From NCBI GenBank assembly GCA_964479465.1, contig CAYZMG010000003.1, forward strand, positions 59,585 through 123,584: 64,000 bases of DNA, in the 5' to 3' direction. A program made the translations under genes and the position numbers. Positions 8,814 to 15,810 of this stretch are shown here, in pieces (the stretch's first letter is position 1; the number at the start of each line of letters is the position of its first letter). This stretch comes from CADCTB01 sp964479465 (GTDB lineage: Bacteria; Actinomycetota; Acidimicrobiia; Acidimicrobiales; AC-14). Under the pieces are notes generated by a model. That model worked only from the letters and a program-made list of their open reading frames with translations, made no database searches and had not been told where the DNA came from.

Positions 8814-9149
8814 TCATTTCCGGCGCAGGCGCTTCCACCAGGGGGCCTTCTGGCGATCGCGCTCGACGCTCAGCTCGGCCATGATCCGGGGGCCGGCGGC
8901 GTTGACGATCTCCTCGGCGGCGTCGAGCAGCTCGGCGGCGCCGTTGCCGAGGCCGGGCGGCTCTGGCGGGGTGGGTGGGGCCAGCAGGGTGCCGTGGGCC
9001 CAGTTGACGTCGGCCAGGCGGGGGGCGAAGCCGGGGCAGTTCTCCGGGCAGCGCCACGGCGCCTCGGGGGCGAGGTCGACGTTGCACTTCCGCACCGTTT
9101 CGCCGGTCGGATAGGTCCGGCTCTCGTAGTTCTTGCAGTCGGTCCGCAT
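8814..9149 (-). CDS. Conserved cysteine-containing protein of unknown function
   Basis: About 111 residues from the ATG at 9149 (MRTDCKNYESRTY). The N-terminal half carries four cysteines (DCKNYESR, VRKCNVDLAPEAPWRCPENCPGF) that could bind a metal. The C-terminal half is helical and ends in a very basic stretch (WWKRLRRK). ATG codons at 9155, 9164 and 9167 are in frame; I chose 9149 because the conserved-looking sequence starts there. It is divergent from the whiB7-like leader, and their promoters share the 9150-9225 gap. I recognise no defined function. Confidence 0.65.
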   Translation of the reverse strand: MRTDCKNYESRTYPTGETVRKCNVDLAPEAPWRCPENCPGFAPRLADVNWAHGTLLAPPTPPEPPGLGNGAAELLDAAEEIVNAAGPRIMAELSVERDRQKAPWWKRLRRK

Positions 9150-9175
9150 CGGCATGGGGACCATCATCTCAGCAA

Positions 9176-9225
9176 TCGAATTAATTCGGTTGACGGGGCG
9201 CGCAGCGCGTGGTCACCATGTACCC
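9176..9225 (+). promoter_or_regulatory. Predicted whiB7-type promoter with AT-rich activator site
   Basis: An AT-rich palindrome (GAATTAATTC, 9178-9187) lies two bases ahead of a strong -35 hexamer TTGACG (9190-9195). A -10-like CACCAT (9214-9219, 18-bp spacer) would start RNA at or next to the ATG at 9226. In mycobacterial whiB7 an AT-rich block close to the -35 is where WhiB7, acting with the primary sigma factor, binds through its AT-hook. AT-rich sequence is rare in this GC-rich window. The -10 is weak, as expected for an activated promoter. Confidence 0.65.
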
Positions 9226-9396
9226 ATGCGAGTAGTGGCCTGGCAGAACGCGTGCAAGCAGAGCGGCGGCGACCGCGGCCTGGCGCGTCCGCGTACGGCC
9301 ATGACCACCGCATCGTTCGCCGCCGGGCGGTCGTTCGGCACCCACCACAACTACATCGAGCGGCCATGGGGCCCAGGAGGCGCATCACCGGGGTAG
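9226..9396 (+). CDS. Putative leader peptide (uORF) of whiB7
   Basis: A 56-codon reading frame starting at the predicted transcription start, with no ribosome site (leaderless), and ending 28 bp before a strong intrinsic terminator. The peptide (MRVVAWQNACKQSGGDR...) resembles no known protein. In whiB7 of mycobacteria and Streptomyces, ribosome stalling on an upstream ORF under antibiotic stress changes leader folding and prevents termination. The position and context here fit that role. An internal ATG at 9301 could give a shorter peptide. Translation itself is inferred. Confidence 0.5.
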   Translation: MRVVAWQNACKQSGGDRGLARPRTAMTTASFAAGRSFGTHHNYIERPWGPGGASPG

Positions 9397-9423
9397 CCAC
9401 CCCTCCCTCCGCAGCAAGGCCCC

Positions 9424-9456
9424 AAGGCCGCCGGGATTCTCCCGGCGGCCTTTCTC
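9424..9456 (+). terminator. Intrinsic terminator / attenuator upstream of whiB7
   Basis: A perfect 12-bp stem (AAGGCCGCCGGG / CCCGGCGGCCTT) with a five-base loop, followed by TTTCTC. It lies between the putative leader ORF and the whiB7-like gene, 90 bp ahead of its ATG, where a terminator makes sense only as an attenuator. Confidence 0.8.
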
Positions 9457-9546
9457 ATTGCCGCAAACCGGATCAACCAGCCACATTCGTCGAGAACAGT
9501 CATCGAGAACATTTACCGAAGACAGGAACGGAGAGGAGCGAGCGAG

Positions 9547-9891
9547 ATGCTGGCCGAGCGGCGGGATAAACAGGAGTTCGACCAGGGCCAGGACCAGGCG
9601 TGGCTGTGGACCAACGCGCGGTGCAACGACGGGACCGGGAACCTGCTGGCGCTGTTCTTCTCCGAGCAGCTGGACGACATCGCCCGGGCCAAGGCCTTCT
9701 GCGGTGAGTGCCCGGTCAAGGAGGCCTGTTTCGAGGCCGCCCTGGTCCGGCGCGAGCCTTACGGCGTGTGGGGCGGTCGCCTGTTCTTCAAGGGCAAGGT
9801 GCTGGCGGTCAAGCGGCCTCGGGGTCGTCCGCCCAAGAACCCCCGCCCGGAGGTGGCCATGAACCCCGAGCAGGAGACCCTCATCGCCTGA
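9547..9891 (+). CDS. whiB7: WhiB7-like iron-sulfur transcription regulator
   Basis: 114 residues. The four cluster cysteines are C26, C52, C55 and C61 (CGEC then C), followed by the WhiB G-V/I-W-G-G turn (GVWGG, 73-77). Directly after comes LFFKGKVLAVKRPRGRPPKNP, which matches the WhiB7 layout of a C-terminal AT-hook (RPRGRP). WhiB7 binds the primary sigma factor and AT-rich DNA by the -35, and turns on intrinsic antibiotic-resistance genes. The ribosome site GAGAGGAGCGAG lies just ahead of the ATG. The upstream promoter, leader ORF and terminator support the WhiB7 assignment. The gene ends with an 11-bp convergent overlap with the DUF4173 gene. Confidence 0.85.
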   Translation: MLAERRDKQEFDQGQDQAWLWTNARCNDGTGNLLALFFSEQLDDIARAKAFCGECPVKEACFEAALVRREPYGVWGGRLFFKGKVLAVKRPRGRPPKNPRPEVAMNPEQETLIA

Positions 9892-11338
9892 CCCCCACAG
9901 GCCCACACACCCGCTGGCGGGCGTCCGCCGCCCGCCAGCGGGACGTGTTGGCGGCGGCCCAGCCGTCGAACGGCCAGTCCCCGCCGGCGCAGACGGCATC
10001 GAGGACGGCCGTGCGCTCCGGCTCTTTGAGGCGGGGGAGCGCTTCGACGAGCGCCGGCACGGCGTCGTCGGAGAGCTCGGCCAGGTATACCGGGTCGACG
10101 GCCAGCTGGCGGGCCGCCCGTTCGACGTTGTGGCGGGCGACGATGGCCTCCGGGTTGAGGGCGTTGAGCCCCAGCAGCAGGGCCAGACCGGCCACCAGGG
10201 CGGCGCCGGTGAACCACGCCCGGTCGGCGCCGGCGCCGCTGAGCGCCAGGGCGGCGAGGACGAGCACGCTGCCGATCCACAGGGTGAACACCAAGCTGAA
10301 GAAGCGGAGCATCGTCAGGCCGTAGGCGTCGGTGTACAGGCCGAGGCGGCGTACGGCCACGGCGAGGATGACCAGCGTGAGGCCGATGGCGACCTCTCCC
10401 AGGACGGTGAACCGCCGGCGGTCGGCCGGATCGGAAAGGTCGGTGACCGCCCGGAGCCCGACGAGGGCGACGAGGGTGATGGCAGCGACGGCCACCAGCT
10501 GGAAGAAGCCCTGACGGGCGTACTCGGCATAGGTGAGCCCGGCGGTCTCGAGCACGTGGCGAGCCCCGCCGGCCACGGCGATGACCTGGGCCACGGCGAA
10601 GGCGCTGAAGAGGGCCACGAGCGAGCCGACGACGACGGTGGCCTCGACGTGGCCCAGGCGGTACGGCAGATGGGGAGGGGCCGGCGCAGGTTCGGCCGAG
10701 ACGAGGCGCAGGAGGCCGGTCATGCCCCACGCGCCGATGCCGAGCAGTACGGCGTGGGTGATCACGGTCTCCGGCGACTCCCACCAGCTGAAGAAGCCGG
10801 CGAAGACTGCGTCCGCGGAGGCCAGCAGCAGTCCCAGGACGACGAGCAGCGGCAGGGCCAGGCCGGCGCCGGCCAGGATGGCCACGGGCCGGCGGCGGGA
10901 CAGCGGCGCGGCCAGGAACGCCGGCGCCGCCAGCCCGTGGGCGGTGGCGTGGATGGCTCGGACGGCCAGGCTGGGGACCGGCAGGTCGAACAGGCGGCCG
11001 CCCCCGGCCAGCGAGGATCCCAGGAGCAGGAGGCCGGCGACGGCCATGATGTCCAGGGGCAGCAGCCAGGGGCTCGTTCGCAGCGACAGGAAGAGTCCGA
11101 AGGCCAGGGCGGCACCGACCACGCACGCGGCGTCGAGTCCGGCCACCCGCCGGCTGGCCAGCAGGCCGGCGACCACGGCGACGACCAGCAGCGTGCCAGC
11201 CACGCCGGCCATGCCGGACCGCACAGCCAGGTCGGCCAGCACCGCGGCCACCGCTGCGGCCACGAGAACCCGGGCATCGGCGGGGCGTTTCACGCCCAGC
11301 GCGAGGGGCCGAGTGACCGGGTCGTTGACGATGCTCAT
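9881..11338 (-). CDS. DUF4173 multipass membrane protein
   Basis: 485 residues with roughly ten or more hydrophobic helices. The DUF4173 hallmark (GLTYAEYARQGFFQLV, about residues 266-281) is clear, as is the later TDAYGLTMLRFFSLVF segment. After the last helix is a soluble tail of about 100 residues (ARHNVERAARQLAVDPVYLA...). Function is unknown. Its ATG overlaps the stop of the histidine kinase by four bases (ATGA), so the three-gene set regulator-kinase-DUF4173 is translationally coupled; a sensory or accessory role for the kinase is inferred. Confidence 0.85.
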   Translation of the reverse strand: MSIVNDPVTRPLALGVKRPADARVLVAAAVAAVLADLAVRSGMAGVAGTLLVVAVVAGLLASRRVAGLDAACVVGAALAFGLFLSLRTSPWLLPLDIMAVAGLLLLGSSLAGGGRLFDLPVPSLAVRAIHATAHGLAAPAFLAAPLSRRRPVAILAGAGLALPLLVVLGLLLASADAVFAGFFSWWESPETVITHAVLLGIGAWGMTGLLRLVSAEPAPAPPHLPYRLGHVEATVVVGSLVALFSAFAVAQVIAVAGGARHVLETAGLTYAEYARQGFFQLVAVAAITLVALVGLRAVTDLSDPADRRRFTVLGEVAIGLTLVILAVAVRRLGLYTDAYGLTMLRFFSLVFTLWIGSVLVLAALALSGAGADRAWFTGAALVAGLALLLGLNALNPEAIVARHNVERAARQLAVDPVYLAELSDDAVPALVEALPRLKEPERTAVLDAVCAGGDWPFDGWAAANTSRWRAADARQRVCGPVGVRR

Positions 11339-12336
11339 GACCGCGCCGCCGGCAGCTGGACGACCATTCGGCAGCCATGGGGCTGGCGGGTCTCGACCCG
11401 GATGTCGCCCCCGTGGAGGTCCACGATCCAGCGGGCGATGGCCAGTCCGAGGCCGGCGCCGCCGTCCTTGGACGAACGGGCCGAGTCGGCCCGGTAGAAG
11501 CGTTCGAACACCTTGCTTCTCTCCTCTTCGCTGATGCCAGGTCCTTCGTCGTTGACCTCGATGGTCACGCCGGCCCGGTCCTTGGTGGCCCGCAGCTCCA
11601 CCGTCCCGCCGGCAGGGGAGTGGCGGACGGCGTTGTCGAGCAGGTTGGCGAGCACCTGATGCACGCGGGCCGGGTCACCGTCGGCGGTGGCCCCGGCCGG
11701 GTCGACCCGTACCGAGACCGCCACGTCGGTGGCCCGCAGCCGGGTCTCGCCGGCGACGTCCTCCAGGAGTGGCTGCAGCTCGAAGGACCGTCGTTGCAGG
11801 GGGACGGCGCCGGATTCGAGGCGCGACAGGTCCAGGAGCTGGGTGACCAGGGCACCGAGGCGCTCGGCCTGTCGCAGCATGGTCCGTAGCGTCTCGGGGT
11901 CCGCCGGCTCGACGCCGTCGACCAGGTTCTCGAGGACCGCCTGGAGGGCGGTGATGGGCGTCCGTAGCTCGTGCGATACGTTGGCCACCAGCTCCCGGCG
12001 CACCCGGTCGACCTCGCCCAGCTGGGTGGCCATCTGGTTGAAGGCCCGGGCCAGCTCGCCTACCTCGTCGCGGGAACTGGCGGTGACCCGGCGCCCGTAG
12101 TCGCCCCGGGCCATCGCCGCGGCGGCGGCGGCCATCTCCCGCAGGGGCGACGTCATCCCGTGGGCCAACACCTGCACCAGGCCGAGCGACAGGGCGCCGG
12201 CGGCGAGGGCGCTGACGACGGGCGACACGCCGGCGCCGGTGCTCACGGAGACGACCAGCACGGTGACGGCCACGGCGGCCACGATGACCGCGCCCAGCTT
12301 CATCTTGATGGAGGTCAGGGGATCGAGCGGCCTCAC
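11335..12336 (-). CDS. Sensor histidine kinase with minimal extracytoplasmic loop
   Basis: 333 residues from a GTG whose GTGA overlaps the response-regulator stop. Two membrane helices (about 13-33 and 38-58) leave only a few residues outside, so there is no periplasmic sensor domain. A HAMP domain follows (about 58-112), then HisKA with the phospho-acceptor H122 in VSHELRTPI, and the ATPase domain with the N-box LLDNAVRHS, NDEGPGI and GAGLGLAIARW. Kinases with this layout sense through the membrane or through a partner protein; the coupled DUF4173 protein is the obvious candidate. Confidence 0.88.
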   Translation of the reverse strand: MRPLDPLTSIKMKLGAVIVAAVAVTVLVVSVSTGAGVSPVVSALAAGALSLGLVQVLAHGMTSPLREMAAAAAAMARGDYGRRVTASSRDEVGELARAFNQMATQLGEVDRVRRELVANVSHELRTPITALQAVLENLVDGVEPADPETLRTMLRQAERLGALVTQLLDLSRLESGAVPLQRRSFELQPLLEDVAGETRLRATDVAVSVRVDPAGATADGDPARVHQVLANLLDNAVRHSPAGGTVELRATKDRAGVTIEVNDEGPGISEEERSKVFERFYRADSARSSKDGGAGLGLAIARWIVDLHGGDIRVETRQPHGCRMVVQLPAARS

Positions 12337-13022
12337 GGGAGGTCGAGGGCGTAGCCCACGCCGTGCACCGTGCGCACGATCTCCGACCCGAGCTTGCGGC
12401 GCAGCGAGCGGATGTGGGAGTCGACGGTGCGGGCGCCCGACCCGTCGCGGTACCCCCACACCTGGTGCAGCAACTGCTCCCGGGAGGCGACCGCGCCGGG
12501 GTGGGCTGCCAGCCAGGAGAGAAGGTCGAATTCAGTCGGCGTGAGATGGACGTCCTCGCCGGCCCGGCGCACCCGCCGGCTGGTGGCATCGACCTCGATG
12601 TCGCCGATCTTCACCGCCGGCGCCACTGCCCCGGTGCCGGGGAAGACCAGGGTCCGCTCCATGCGCCGGAGGATGGCGTGGACCCGGGCGACCAGCTCCC
12701 GGGGGCTGAACGGCTTGCTCATGTAGTCGTCGGCGCCCACGGCCAGGCCCACGAGCATGTCGGTCTCGGAGTCACGCGCCGTGAGCATGAGCACCGGTAC
12801 GGGCCGCTCTTTCTGCACCTGGCGGCACACTTCGAGGCCGTCGAGGCCGGGAAGCATGAGGTCGAGGATGACGAGGTCGGGCCGCACCTCGTGGCAGAGG
12901 GCGACGCCGGCCGGGCCGTCGCCGGCGATCTCCACCTTGAAACCCTCGCTGCGGAGACGGGCAGCCACCGCCGAGGCAATGGACGCCTCGTCCTCGATGA
13001 CGACGACCGTCCGCTCCTGCAT
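12333..13022 (-). CDS. OmpR-family response regulator
   Basis: 229 residues. Receiver domain (1-120) with acidic pocket E10/D11, phospho-acceptor D54 (VILDLMLPGLDG), T81 and K103 (SKPFSPREL). The OmpR/PhoB winged-helix domain (about 130-228) has LTPTEFDLLSWLAAHPG, the recognition region TVDSHIRSLRRKL and the terminal RTVHGVGYALD. It probably controls its own operon, including the kinase and DUF4173 genes, in response to a membrane signal. Confidence 0.92.
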   Translation of the reverse strand: MQERTVVVIEDEASIASAVAARLRSEGFKVEIAGDGPAGVALCHEVRPDLVILDLMLPGLDGLEVCRQVQKERPVPVLMLTARDSETDMLVGLAVGADDYMSKPFSPRELVARVHAILRRMERTLVFPGTGAVAPAVKIGDIEVDATSRRVRRAGEDVHLTPTEFDLLSWLAAHPGAVASREQLLHQVWGYRDGSGARTVDSHIRSLRRKLGSEIVRTVHGVGYALDLP

Positions 13023-13094
13023 GTCTCCCAGGATAAGAACCAGATGTGCAGGAGTCCTGCGTAGCCCGTGGAGATTCGGTGCAGACTCAGAAGT

Positions 13095-13337
13095 ATGTGC
13101 AGCCAGGAAGATCCCGAGGACCAGACGCCCGCCGACGAGACGGCCGAGGACGAGCCGGACGACGACGACACACCGCCCACTGATGACGAGCGCATCGAGC
13201 AGCTCACCGAGCGCATCGAGAAGGCGCGGACCCAGGCCGAGGACGCCGGCGTGATCAAGGAATCCGACGACGAGGCGTACGTCGAGAGTGGCGCCACCGA
13301 GGGGGAGGACGACCAGACCATCACTCCACCCGGCTAA
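13095..13337 (+). CDS. Small acidic protein of unknown function
   Basis: About 80 residues from the ATG at 13095 (MCSQEDPED). It is extremely acidic, with a stretch of consecutive Asp/Glu/Pro/Thr residues (DETAEDEPDDDDTPP) and one predicted helix (ERIEQLTERIEKARTQAEDAG). It is likely disordered. It is divergent from the response regulator and convergent with the DUF2461 gene. No function is proposed. Confidence 0.55.
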   Translation: MCSQEDPEDQTPADETAEDEPDDDDTPPTDDERIEQLTERIEKARTQAEDAGVIKESDDEAYVESGATEGEDDQTITPPG

Positions 13338-13352
13338 GCCCGGCGGCGCAAC

Positions 13353-14009
13353 TCAGTGTGCCGGCGGCTCGGTCGACGGGCCGACGTGGGTGGCCAGCCA
13401 GGCGTTCATTGACCTCGCCACCCGCCACACCTCGACGATGCGCTCAGCGGCTGCCGGTGTGCCCAGCCAGTGGGCCGGCGGGAACCGCCGCATGACCGCC
13501 ACACTCTTCTGGCGCAGCAGCGCGACCCGGGGGTGGTCGCGCGGGTAGCCCCGGGGCGCCGTCTTGAGGCCGGGAGCCTCGTTGGTCAGCTTCTTGGCCG
13601 CCAGGTCGGCCAGGATCCGTTCGAGTGCGGCGCCGGCCCGTTCGTCATCGACGGCCCGCCGGTACCGGTCGAGCTGGTCGTTGGACATCATCCAGTAGCC
13701 CGTCGCCACGACCAGGCCCTTGGCTGAGATCTCGACGTAGTACGCCTCGCCGCCATCGCCCTCGGTCACCGCGTAGCAGCGTGTCTTGTAGGGCGACTTG
13801 TCCTTGCTGAACCGGACGTCGCGGTTGGGCCGGAACACCTTGAGCGGCCCGAACTCCTCGGCGACAACGTCGCCAAGCGCCTCGAAGGGCGCCTTGACGT
13901 CTCGCTCGTAGGTCTCCTTGTGGGCGAGCCAGAACGCCCGCGTGTTGTCAGTTTCGAGGTCGCGGTAGAACTCGAGGGCGGCGTCAGGCCAGCCGCGAAA
14001 GCTCGCCAT
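13353..14009 (-). CDS. DUF2461 (TIGR02453) family protein
   Basis: 218 residues. Family signatures are ALEFYRDLETDNTRAFWLAH near the start, RPNRDVRFSKDKSPYKTRCYAV in the middle and ISAKGLVVATGYWMMSNDQLDRYR. The family is widespread and uncharacterised. The gene starts 3 bp after the stop of the GOLPH3-like gene, so the two form an operon. Confidence 0.88.
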   Translation of the reverse strand: MASFRGWPDAALEFYRDLETDNTRAFWLAHKETYERDVKAPFEALGDVVAEEFGPLKVFRPNRDVRFSKDKSPYKTRCYAVTEGDGGEAYYVEISAKGLVVATGYWMMSNDQLDRYRRAVDDERAGAALERILADLAAKKLTNEAPGLKTAPRGYPRDHPRVALLRQKSVAVMRRFPPAHWLGTPAAAERIVEVWRVARSMNAWLATHVGPSTEPPAH

Positions 14010-14012
14010 GGC

Positions 14013-14651
14013 TCAGCCGCCCACCGCCGCCGCGTCGATGAGCCGGCGGACGATCTTGCCCACGGGCTCGAAGTCCGACCCGTCGAGGGCGTGGTCGATC
14101 CGGTTCCGGGCGTGCTTGCGGGTGCTGCGTTCGGGGGCGACGACCTCCAGGAGGTCTGCCGGCCCCGTCATCGAGAGGACAAGGGAGGTGCGGGCCTCGA
14201 TCGGTCCGTCGTCCGCCGCCGCAGCCCGCAGTCGATCGGCTATCGCATCCCAGGCGGCACGATCGAGGACCGGCCGCTTGGGCCGCAACCCGCCCGTGGA
14301 GGTTCCGACGATGCCGGCGCCGGCGAGGCCGGAGAAGACGGCCTCTTGCGTCGACATCCCGATGCGCTGCTCGAGGCCTCTGCTCATGTGTGACAGCACA
14401 CCCCTCATCTTCGGGCCTTTCTCGGCGAGGACGTCCAGGGCGGCGGCCAGCGCAGGCGAACCCGGGACCTCGCGACCGGGCACGGCGACGATGCGGTCGG
14501 CACGGTCGCCGGGGCCGACCAATTTGTCGAGGAGAAGCTCGGCCACAAGGAGGCCGGCGAGGCATGCGTTCAGATCGCAGCCGGTGCCGAGCTGGAGGCG
14601 GCCTGATTCTGGCTTGATGGCCACGAGCGCCAGTTCCTCGGCGAGCAGCAT
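14013..14651 (-). CDS. GOLPH3/VPS74 (GPP34) family protein
   Basis: About 212 residues from the ATG at 14651. The start MLLAEELALVAIKPESGRLQLG matches the GPP34 fold opening, and the protein keeps the family layout (GCDLNACLAGLLVAELLLDKLV, AEKGPKMRGVLSHMSRGLEQRIG). Eukaryotic GOLPH3 binds phosphatidylinositol-4-phosphate and retains Golgi enzymes. Bacterial members are common in actinobacteria and have no assigned role. A GTG a few codons upstream is an alternative start. Confidence 0.8.
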   Translation of the reverse strand: MLLAEELALVAIKPESGRLQLGTGCDLNACLAGLLVAELLLDKLVGPGDRADRIVAVPGREVPGSPALAAALDVLAEKGPKMRGVLSHMSRGLEQRIGMSTQEAVFSGLAGAGIVGTSTGGLRPKRPVLDRAAWDAIADRLRAAAADDGPIEARTSLVLSMTGPADLLEVVAPERSTRKHARNRIDHALDGSDFEPVGKIVRRLIDAAAVGG

Positions 14652-14692
14652 GTCTCGCAGGCTACCGACCACGACTTTCCTACGCTGCGGCA

Positions 14693-15100
14693 ATGGAACT
14701 GCGTGCGATCGGCCGCGTCGAGTCAGCACTGGTCGATCCGGCGGCTGCCCCCAAGCAGGGCCACGAGGGCGCACCGCCGGCGTGGCTCGCCTTCGACGAC
14801 TCCGTGGCCGCCGGTCTGGCCGACCTGCGGGCCGGCGAGGAGATACTCGTCCTGACCTGGCTCGACCGCGCTCGACGGGATGTGCTCGTCGTGCATCCCC
14901 GGGACGACCCCGCCGCCCCCGAGACCGGTGTGTTCAGCACCCGTTCCGCCGACCGGCCCAACCCCATCGGCATCCACCCGACGGCGATCCTTCAGGTCGA
15001 CGGTACGCGCCTGCTGGTGGCCGAGATCGAGGCCGTGGACGGCACGCCGATCATCGACGTGAAGCCGGTGCTCACAGCGCGTACTCGAGGTGGACGGTGA
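14693..15100 (+). CDS. trmO: tRNA (N6-threonylcarbamoyladenosine37-N6)-methyltransferase TrmO
   Basis: 135 residues, single-domain TrmO/TsaA-like beta-barrel. Seen: RAIGRVESAL at the start, LTWLDRARRD, and the conserved substrate/SAM loop GVFSTRSADRPNPIGIH, then IIDVKPVL. TrmO methylates t6A37 in tRNAs that read ACY codons, using S-adenosylmethionine. The C-terminus is short compared with E. coli TrmO, as in many actinobacterial members. It overlaps the end of the convergent gene by 29 bp. Confidence 0.85.
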   Translation: MELRAIGRVESALVDPAAAPKQGHEGAPPAWLAFDDSVAAGLADLRAGEEILVLTWLDRARRDVLVVHPRDDPAAPETGVFSTRSADRPNPIGIHPTAILQVDGTRLLVAEIEAVDGTPIIDVKPVLTARTRGGR

Positions 15101-15745
15101 GCGTCGTGCGCGCCGGCGTCTCCGAGGAGTTGAGATTGACGGTGAGGAGGTCGTGCCCGTCGACCGCGGAGAAGTAGCACACGGTGGTCTCCTCTCTTTG
15201 GACACTGGCGCCAAACCAGGCGGATAGCGCCTGCTGCACTGCCGGGCACGCGGCCACAGGATCCTCGGCGGTCGTCCATTGCCGGGTCACCCCGTAGTCC
15301 TCGGGGCCGAGCGACGGATCGGGCGGGCGCGGCGCGAACGTGTCCGGGAGCCGGAGCCCGCTGAGCCGCTTCGTCCACCGGTCCTCGAGCTCGGCCTCGC
15401 CAGCGCGAAGGCCATCGCGAGGGAGACGACCATGGCCGCGACGAAGAGCGCCGGCACCCATGCGGGCGTGGCCCCCCTGAGAAAGGTGGACCACCACGAC
15501 ACGGCCCCGGCACCGCCGGCGACGACCGCCACCAGGCACGGCACGATCGGCGGCCGATTGAGCTCGGCATCGACCTCCTGGGCGTACTCGGCTCCAATGA
15601 CGACCTGGCTCAGGACGCCGACGGCCAGGCCGAGGAGCGCCAGGAGGCCGAGAACCGCCAGGGCGAGCGCGCACAGCCGGCGGGACCACTCGCCTCCTGA
15701 GCGATCGAATGCGGCGGGTGCCGCAGTACCGGGCTTCGGTGTCAT
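15072..15745 (-). pseudogene. Two-helix membrane protein with C-terminal extracytoplasmic domain, frameshifted
   Basis: The first part (from the ATG at 15745) encodes a cytoplasmic N-terminus (MTPKPGTAAPAAFDRSGGEW) and three hydrophobic helices ending VVSLAMAFALA. The second part, in another frame from about 15400 to 15072, encodes EAELEDRWTKRLSGLRLPDTF and a domain with two cysteines, ending TPARTTLTVHLEYAL. Both parts have strong coding bias in their own frames, so a one-base indel at about 15396-15402 splits one gene. I do not recognise the family. The downstream part alone would lack a start. Confidence 0.6.
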
Positions 15746-15810
15746 GGAGCCATGATGCGCTTCTCCCCGGCGTTGGCAATGGGCCTTGCCCCCATCCTCC
15801 GCCACCGCTG

